Origin: Avena insularis
Lineage: Eukaryota; Streptophyta; Magnoliopsida; Poales; Poaceae
Assembly: GCA_023614405.1 (NCBI GenBank)
Contig: CM042694.1
Span: 134,917,711-134,981,710, forward strand
DNA: 64,000 bases
Direction of reading: 5' to 3'
How positions within the stretch are numbered: position 1 is the stretch's first letter; each line of letters begins with the position of its first letter. Shown here piece by piece: positions 58,086 to 64,000 of this stretch. The notes beneath the pieces are model-generated. The model ran no database searches and was not told where the DNA came from. It was given only the letters and a program-made list of their open reading frames with translations. The translations under genes were made by a program, and so were the position numbers.

Positions 58086-58623
58086 ATGGTCTCCGCCAAC
58101 GATAAAGGCAAGGAGCCTGCGGAGGAGGATCTCCAAGACTCTGAGCAGGAGGAGGAGATCGATAGTGAAGTTGAAGAGGAGGCAAAGGAAGACCAGCGTC
58201 TGCACGCCAGCACCACCATTGCAAGCATTGGAGTGGTGGCGAACTCTGCCAGGTTCAAAAGGACTGCATGGATGTCCACTAGAGGGAAGACTCTGCGTTG
58301 TTGCTTGGCTTCACGGTCACCTTCTCCACGCACCATGAATCCCTTCCATACCCTTATACATGAGCATCAATTCCAAAATATGCCCAAGGAAAAATTACCC
58401 TCCAATTGGGATATGCCTCGTTCTAACCATGCAGGAAAAGAATACTTCAAGGAGGAAGAGTGGGGAAAGAATTGCAAGAGTTGGGATTCATAGCCTGACA
58501 TGATCATGAACCGCACTGAGCACAACTCGGAGTTGATTCGTACTCTCACCTTCGAGATTGAGGATTTGAGGAAATTGATTGAAAAGCTCATCGAGAGAAC
58601 ACCACCACCACCGAAGGAGTAAT
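58086..58623 (+). pseudogene. Second ORF of Gypsy A, unknown function
   Basis: Starts MVSANDKGKEPAEEDLQDSE, acidic, then RLHASTTIASIGVVANSARF, EKLPSNWDMPRSNHAGKEYF and EEEWGKNCKSWDS. An in-frame TAG at 58491 is followed by PDMIMNRTEHNSELIRTL and FEIEDLRKLIEKL, a short coiled coil, ending PPPPKE at 58623. Similar ORFs recur in abundant non-autonomous Triticeae Gypsy elements; I know of no assigned function. If the TAG is read as an altered Glu codon, the intact product would be about 178 residues. Confidence 0.6.
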
Positions 58624-59833
58624 TCGTCATCAGGTTTTGGCATCCCCTTGGTTTGTTCCAAGCTTGAGGGAGTGCCGCGGTATCACATCACTATCTTTTA
58701 TCTTTTTACCTTTTAAGTAGAGCCATATCATGAATAGAGAAGTTATCATGTAGGATGGTTTGCATTATGGAAGTGTTCCCCCTCTTGTTAGTTATCTATG
58801 TATCCCTTGGTGTGAGTTTATGTTATGGAATATTAATGAGGAGTTCTATCATTCACTCTTTTGCATATCTTATTTTAGCTTTCAATTTATGTTATATGAC
58901 TGATCTTGTTGTTAGTATTGGTATCACTTTGGGACCATTAAGTAAATTTAGTTGGTTTTGGCAAACCTGGCTCGGTCAGTAGCAACACTATTATGAGAAT
59001 TGAATGAAAAAGATAAAAGTACTCTTAAGAAATATAATTTCATCATCTTTCTTCCTTGATTGGCTCATAAGCTTAGTATTCTATAGTTAAGATCTTTTGT
59101 GCTTCCAAGGAAGATTGCATGTTTGTTTTTATCACTTGTATGTTTGTTTGTTTCCTTCAACTCTTATGCTTGTGACCTAGCCTTGCTAGCCAAAAACCTG
59201 TACTGAGAGGGAATGCTTCTCGTGCATCCAATCCTTAAACCAAAACCTATGCCATTTGTGTGCACCATAGCTACCTATTAGCACTATTGCTATTCCAAGT
59301 AAATTCATGTTTTTATCTACCTTCCGAATTAAACTTGTTATGTGAAAATTAGTGATTAAATCTCTCACGAACTTGATGGCACACTTTACTTTCTTACACT
59401 TAATAAACTTGAACCATTGTGCCCATCTATGTTGCGTATATGCTTGTGTTTTGTAAGTTGTGAATTAGCAGAACCATGCTATCATGGGGAACGCTTTCAA
59501 CATTGCACTTTATTTAGTTGATATCATGTTCTTTTGCTTATGGATCCCGGCGATGTGAAATGAAAGGGGAGCTTGTAAGGCTCATGGAGTTCGTATATGT
59601 GTTAGAGAAATGCCTGGGCGGCTGGTCTAAGCCATGCCTAATCATGGTGGAAACCTGCAGCATAACCATAGTGAGCAGTCTATGAAGCATCCCTTATATA
59701 AAAAAAACCTATAATGGGCCTATGCAAATAGGAAATAAAAGGATGCTGAGAGGCTCATTGTCTGCTTGCCTTGTCATTTTGATATGGGGATTCTTCCGTA
59801 TCATCGGTCAAGGGGTACCCCATTAGTGGTTCT
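58624..59833 (+). other. 3' untranslated interior of Gypsy A
   Basis: AT-rich and non-coding. The part at about 59190-59360 is homologous to 63835-64000 in element B (ccaactccttaaacc; ttccaagtatattcatg; aaattaaacttgttatg). It ends ggtcaaggggtaccccatta just before the next LTR. Confidence 0.55.
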
Positions 59834-61433
59834 TGATATATTGCAAATGTATCTATAATTTTTGATGTTCTATGCTTGGTTTTATCCACTTTCTTGTGTT
59901 TTGTTCCAACTTTGGAGTACTTTTCGTATGATTTCTTGGACTAACCTATTAACAAGAGCCACAATGCCAGCTGCCTGTTTTCTGCTGTTTTTGGTTCCAG
60001 GAAAGTCAGAAAATGAATATTCTCGGAATTGGACGGGACAAAAGCCAAAGTGCCTATTTTTCCGGAAGTCATCAAGTGCCAGAATACGAGACGGAGAGGG
60101 GCTAGAGGGCGGCCACACCACCTGGCCCGCGCCAGGGGGTGGTGTGGCCAGCCCAGGCACCCCCTCGGCCTCCCCTTCCGACTATAAGATGCCCTCGGGA
60201 CGAAAACCCTAAGTACCCGATCAAAAATCCACGAAAGAGTCTGTAGCCGCCGTCATCTCCATCCCTAGATCAGGAGGGATCTGAAGCTCTTCCCAGCACC
60301 CTGCCGGAGAGGAGGTTTCACCCTAGAGGCCTTCTTCATCACCATGCAAGCCTCCGGTGTGATGCGTGAGTAGTTCATCCTTGGACTACGGATCCATGTA
60401 GTAGCTAGATGGCTGGTTCTCCTACTTTGTGCTTTCATGTCTAGATCTTGTGAGCTATGTTCATGATTAAGATCATCTATTTGTAATTCTGCATGTTGTG
60501 TTTGCGGGGATCCGATGGATATTGAGATGCTATTTCAGATTGATTATTGATTCTATCATGTATTTGTTATTTGTGATCTTGCATGCTTTCCATTGTTAGT
60601 AGCTATCTTAGCCAAGTAGATGCTAGCAACTCCAAGAGTTAGTATTTATGCTCGATAGTGGGTTCATGCCTCCGTAACTGGGAAGTGACAAATCTCTAAG
60701 GTACTAGATGTGTTGTTGCTACTAGGAGAAAACAATAATACTTTGTTCATAGAACAATCGTATTGTTTACTTTACGCGATTCGTAAAGCAATAATCTGTT
60801 GCTTGCAACTTAATCTTGGAGGGTTGGATGATAACCTGAAGGTGGATTATTAGTCATAGATGCAGTTGGATGGCGGTCTACGTATAATGTTGTAATGCCC
60901 AATCAAGTCTCAAAGGAGTCAAGATTATTAGTATATGCATGTATTGCTTTCTCGATGTTTGTCAATTTCCCCGCTGTAATTTGTTCACCCAGCATGTTAT
61001 CTATCTAAGGAGAGCCACCTCTAGTGAACTATGGATCCCAGTCCTCTTTCTTTACATACAATCTATAAACTGTTTACTGCTTTGTGTTTACTTTCTGCAA
61101 ACTTTTACTTCTTTCCATTCGATACGTTTAATCCTTTGTTTTCCACAAAACACGGTGAGATTGACAACCTCATCGCAAGTTGGGGACAAAGTTCTGTGGT
61201 TGTGTTGTGCAGGTCTCCACGTTGCTACTAGCAATCGGCGGTCATACGCCAAAGCTCAGCTAGTAACACCTTTGGGGTGTTTCCTTGCTCCTACTGGTTC
61301 GATTAAATCTTGGTTTCATAACTGAGGGAAACTTGCTGCTGTGCTCATCATACCTTCCTCTTGGGGTTCCCAACGAGCTCTACATCAACACCGCCATCAA
61401 GCATTTTTTTGGGCGCCGTGCATTGAGCCATCA
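59834..61433 (+). mobile_element. LTR of Gypsy element B
   Basis: Starts tgatatattgcaaatgtatc, a decayed form of the tgatacgtctccaacgtatc type of LTR, and ends gagccatca before agcgattttc and the primer site. It includes the hairpin at 60111-60149, tcggaattggacggga, and the typical ccgtaactgggaagtgacaa region. It serves as the 5' LTR of B. It does not match the LTR of A except in general layout. Confidence 0.7.
60111..60149. repeat. GC-rich palindrome in LTR B
   Basis: ggccacaccacctggcccgc pairs with gccagggggtggtgtggcc. It lies where a stable RNA hairpin would form in the element transcript, close to the probable start of R. Confidence 0.65.
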
Positions 61434-61460
61434 AGCGATTTTCTGGCGCCGTTGTTGGGA
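61394..61460 (+). repeat. Duplicated LTR-end/primer-site junction
   Basis: ccatcaagcattttttt plus gggcgccgtg (61394-61420) is followed 34 bases later by ccatcaagcgattttctggc plus gccgttgttggga (61428-61460). The second is the better match to a functional primer site. Confidence 0.6.
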
Positions 61461-61650
61461 GTCAAGGACATCTTCACAAGGGGAGTCCCTCATAACCAAT
61501 CTCTTTACTTTGTTGTTTTTGTTTTTCTTAGTTTCTTTTTGCTTTGTTTGCTTGTTTTGTTATTCAAAAAACACAAAAAAAATAGTTTTACTAGTTTGCT
61601 TTCTTATTGGAAAAACACAAAAAAAAATAGTTCCTATCTTGAGTGCCACT

Positions 61651-62511
61651 ATGTCTAGCCTTGCTCCAATCACTATGTCACCCGAGGAAATGATTTTCAC
61701 TTTTAAACAAGGAATTGAGGAAAGTTTTAAAGAAGCTTGGTCCAGAATCTCTGATCTACATGAAAAAACTGAGCCTAAAATGACTCAAAGCTTGTTCCTT
61801 AGCAGTTTTTACCTTGGGATTGCTCTTTGCTATAGATATGCTTTAGATGCTATTGTGGGAGGAGATTTCCTCCAATGTAATGAGGATGATGCTATTAATG
61901 CTATAAAGAAATTGATCCTCACTTACAACATGCCTGGCCAAACTGATATTTCTTTCGCAAAAATATTTGCTAGGTTGCACACTCTTGAGGCTAGCGCTAC
62001 TAGCTTAGAAAGTTGCTATAATACGCTTAGGGAGCATCACAATTATGTTCCAATAAACTCTAAACCATCAAAGTGGTTCCCTACAGTAAAGATTGAGATG
62101 AACACTAAAACTTTTCAAGCTGGTTGTGATATCATGTCTGAATTTTGTCTTATGCCCAAAGATATTTATAAATCTCTGAATACTTGGGAGCTCACTGAGG
62201 GAGGAAAAGAAATATCTCTTGCTAATAATACTACCATATTACCTCTTGGAATAGCTGAAGGAGTGTTTACAAAGATCCTTGGGAAAACGATTTCTATTGA
62301 TTATCTTGTTATTGAATGTGCAGGAAAAGGACAAATTACAATTGGAAGGTCCCTATTAGAACTCCTTGGAGCAATAATAGATGTGGTAAAGGGGACCATG
62401 CACCTTTATTCTCCACCAAACAATCACATTTTCCCAAAGGTTAAGAATAAAAATAAGAGAGGTAAGGGCAAGAAAGTTGGTTTTAATGCTTCTTCATTTG
62501 AGAACACTTGA
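61651..62511 (+). CDS. Gypsy B gag/protease-like ORF, intact
   Basis: 286 residues from MSSLAPITMSPEEMIFTFKQ, chosen as the first Met after the primer site and leader; the open frame extends upstream only through non-coding LTR. A helical N-terminal half (ISDLHEKTEPKMTQSL; CYRYALDAIVGGDFLQC; DDAINAIKKLILTYN) is followed by a retropepsin-like half: FPTVKIEMNTKTFQAGCDIM, where the catalytic D-T-G is replaced by DIM, then LPLGIAEGV, IDYLVIECAGKGQITIGRSLLELLGAIID (beta-strand pattern of the aspartic protease fold; read here in short pieces). The C-terminus is very basic (KNKNKRGKGKK). The frame has no stop despite the missing active site, which suggests a structural rather than enzymatic role. 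No polymerase follows within the window. Confidence 0.6.
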   Translation: MSSLAPITMSPEEMIFTFKQGIEESFKEAWSRISDLHEKTEPKMTQSLFLSSFYLGIALCYRYALDAIVGGDFLQCNEDDAINAIKKLILTYNMPGQTDISFAKIFARLHTLEASATSLESCYNTLREHHNYVPINSKPSKWFPTVKIEMNTKTFQAGCDIMSEFCLMPKDIYKSLNTWELTEGGKEISLANNTTILPLGIAEGVFTKILGKTISIDYLVIECAGKGQITIGRSLLELLGAIIDVVKGTMHLYSPPNNHIFPKVKNKNKRGKGKKVGFNASSFENT

Positions 62512-64000
62512 TTCTTTCTTTGGTTCTTATGCCTAACTGAAAGGCGTTAAAGAAAAGTACTTATTGGGAGATAACCCAAAAGTTTTAGATGATTCTTGGA
62601 AGTTATTACTTCAATAATAACCTCTCCTTATCCTTTTTATTTGCTTTTTGTGCCAAGAGTAACCTCTAATGAGAGAGAAGCAATGATTGGGGAAGTTGCT
62701 GTCCCGAAACAGATTTTTGTGCTTCACCGTACAAATTCGTGAGAGAGCTCTGTATGTCAGATTGAGCTGTAATTGTTTGTGCTTCTGCCCTAGGTTTTTA
62801 TCTAACTTCCGTTAGTTCAACACTTTTTGATTTGATCAATAGAAGGTCTTTGAAAAAATTCGTCTTTACCTGCTGGTCTGTTTTGACAGATTTCTGCCAT
62901 TTTCTGCATTTGCTTCTTGTTGGTTCCTTTTTGAGTTCTTTTGGGGAATTGAGATTTTGGAGGGAAGTGCTACAGTATCTAGTGTTCTAATGGAAGTTTA
63001 TTTGGTGTTAGAACTGAACCTTAAGACTTATTTATCTTGAGTGCACTAATGTTGCTAATAAAGATTGTGTGAAGTTTTGTATGAAGGAAAAATTTCAGGT
63101 GTATGGAAGGAATGAGTAATGAGATGAAGGATGGACTAAAGCTCAAGCTTGGGGATGCCACGCGTGTCATCCCAAGAAATATCCAAGAAGTACAAGCGTC
63201 AAAGCTTGGGGATGCCCAAGGCATCCCCTTCTTCATCAATAAAAATCCCAGGTTTCTTCCAAACACTTCATTTTTATTGTTTCATGCACAGTTGTGTTGT
63301 TCTTGGAGCGTCTTCTTTTTCGTTTTCGTTTTGGTTTTTCGTTTGCTTTTGTTTGCTTAGTTTGCTGAATAAATTGGTTGGACCCCCTTTTTCATACATT
63401 GGTTTGCAAATAGTTTGGTTTGGTTTGGAAAAGAGTAGGAAATTTCATGCTTATGTGGTAAAAAGAGCTTGTTTTTGACTGTGGCCTACGCTTTGTCATG
63501 CCATGCTTGGTATTGTTTTGGCCTTATGCTTAGTATTCTTTGCTGTAGCATGACTTGTTATAAACAATAGAGATTGCTTAATGTGCCTTGGATGAATCAT
63601 GCGTTGTTTTAGCATATTAAAGCATAGTATAGTGGTATTCTCCTTTGATGCTTTATTTGGGTTGACTTGGCGCATGCTCACACCATGTTATGACTATCTC
63701 AAGTCACCATAGCCTTTATGATCCTTTAGTTTTCAACTTTTAGTATCACTTTATGCTTTGATCAATGATGTTTTGTCGCTCTGCATGATTATGGCCATTA
63801 TTGCTCTCTTAGTTTGTCGCTCCTAGTCTTTTGCTAGCCTCCACAACCAAGTATGAGTTCCACTCATGCATCCAACTCCTTAAACCAAGTTATTCCAAAG
63901 AGTCCACCATAACTACCTACTAGCTTATGCTATTCCAAGTATATTCATGCTTTTGTTTACCTTCCAAATTAAACTTGTTATGAGAAAACTAGTGATTAAA
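62512..64000 (+). other. Internal non-coding part of Gypsy B, truncated by the window
   Basis: Homologous to the interior of A: 62540-63100 matches about 57030-57600 (gagataacccaa/gagacaacccaa; cctctaatgagagagaag; cccgaaacagatttttgtgc; tttacctgctggtctgtttt). It contains aagcttggggatgcc twice (63147 and 63201), a phrase common in these elements. The 3' LTR must lie beyond 64000. Confidence 0.6.

Larger units (their letters stand above)
45544..59833 (+). mobile_element. Gypsy element A, non-autonomous, split by a Copia insertion
   Basis: Its 5' LTR runs 45544-46654 and resumes at 55035-55437. A Gypsy-type primer binding site lies at 55449-55466, followed by a gag-like ORF, a protease relic and a second small ORF. 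No reverse transcriptase or integrase is visible between 56996 and 59833. At 59834 the sequence enters an LTR of clearly different sequence (element B) rather than a copy of its own LTR, so its own 3' LTR is missing or replaced. The family resembles the abundant Triticeae Gypsy elements whose LTR starts tgatacgtcc; I do not assign a name. Confidence 0.75.

Overview
The window is nuclear DNA from a grass, most likely a member of the Triticeae (wheat, barley, Aegilops or a relative). The evidence is intron-containing plant genes in a background of Stowaway MITEs, CACTA-type ends, a grass LINE fragment, Copia LTRs of the BARE/Angela/WIS type and non-autonomous Gypsy elements with GC-rich LTR hairpins. 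No bacterial-style operon, CRISPR array, rRNA gene or tRNA gene was seen.

0-10 kb: two paralogous small membrane-protein genes on the minus strand (920-1420 and 4752-5108). Each is followed, at higher coordinates, by a copy of the same roughly 450 bp block (2296-2770 and 6905-7350). The simplest reading is an old tandem segmental duplication later changed by MITE and CACTA-type insertions. 10-21 kb: a cysteine-rich secreted-peptide gene that now appears frame-shifted (10246-10595), then a clear seven-exon gene for the plant mitochondrial ATP synthase 24 kDa subunit (FAd/MGP1; minus strand, 11610-15130), then LINE and Copia debris and unclassified sequence.

21.4-36.1 kb: one very large plus-strand gene. 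I reconstruct eight coding exons, all introns in phase 0, encoding about 3,818 residues of acidic, Glu/Thr/Ser-rich, probably disordered protein with a short basic tail. Exon 2 alone is 7.8 kb and contains several generations of in-frame duplications. It may be the grass counterpart of Arabidopsis RBB1, a giant acidic protein linked to vacuole morphology, but that is inference. It is the most interesting locus here.

36.1-64 kb: no host gene that I can support. A GC-rich region with a 321 bp tandem duplication (38.7-39.3 kb) is followed by nested retrotransposons. A Copia-like element with a 2.3 kb LTR begins at 40297. A Gypsy element (A) starts inside it at 45544. A complete but dead Copia element on the minus strand (46655-55034, target duplication taatc) sits inside A's 5' LTR. 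A second, related Gypsy element (B) begins at 59834 and runs off the window. The insertion order is therefore readable: outer Copia-like, then Gypsy A, then inner Copia.
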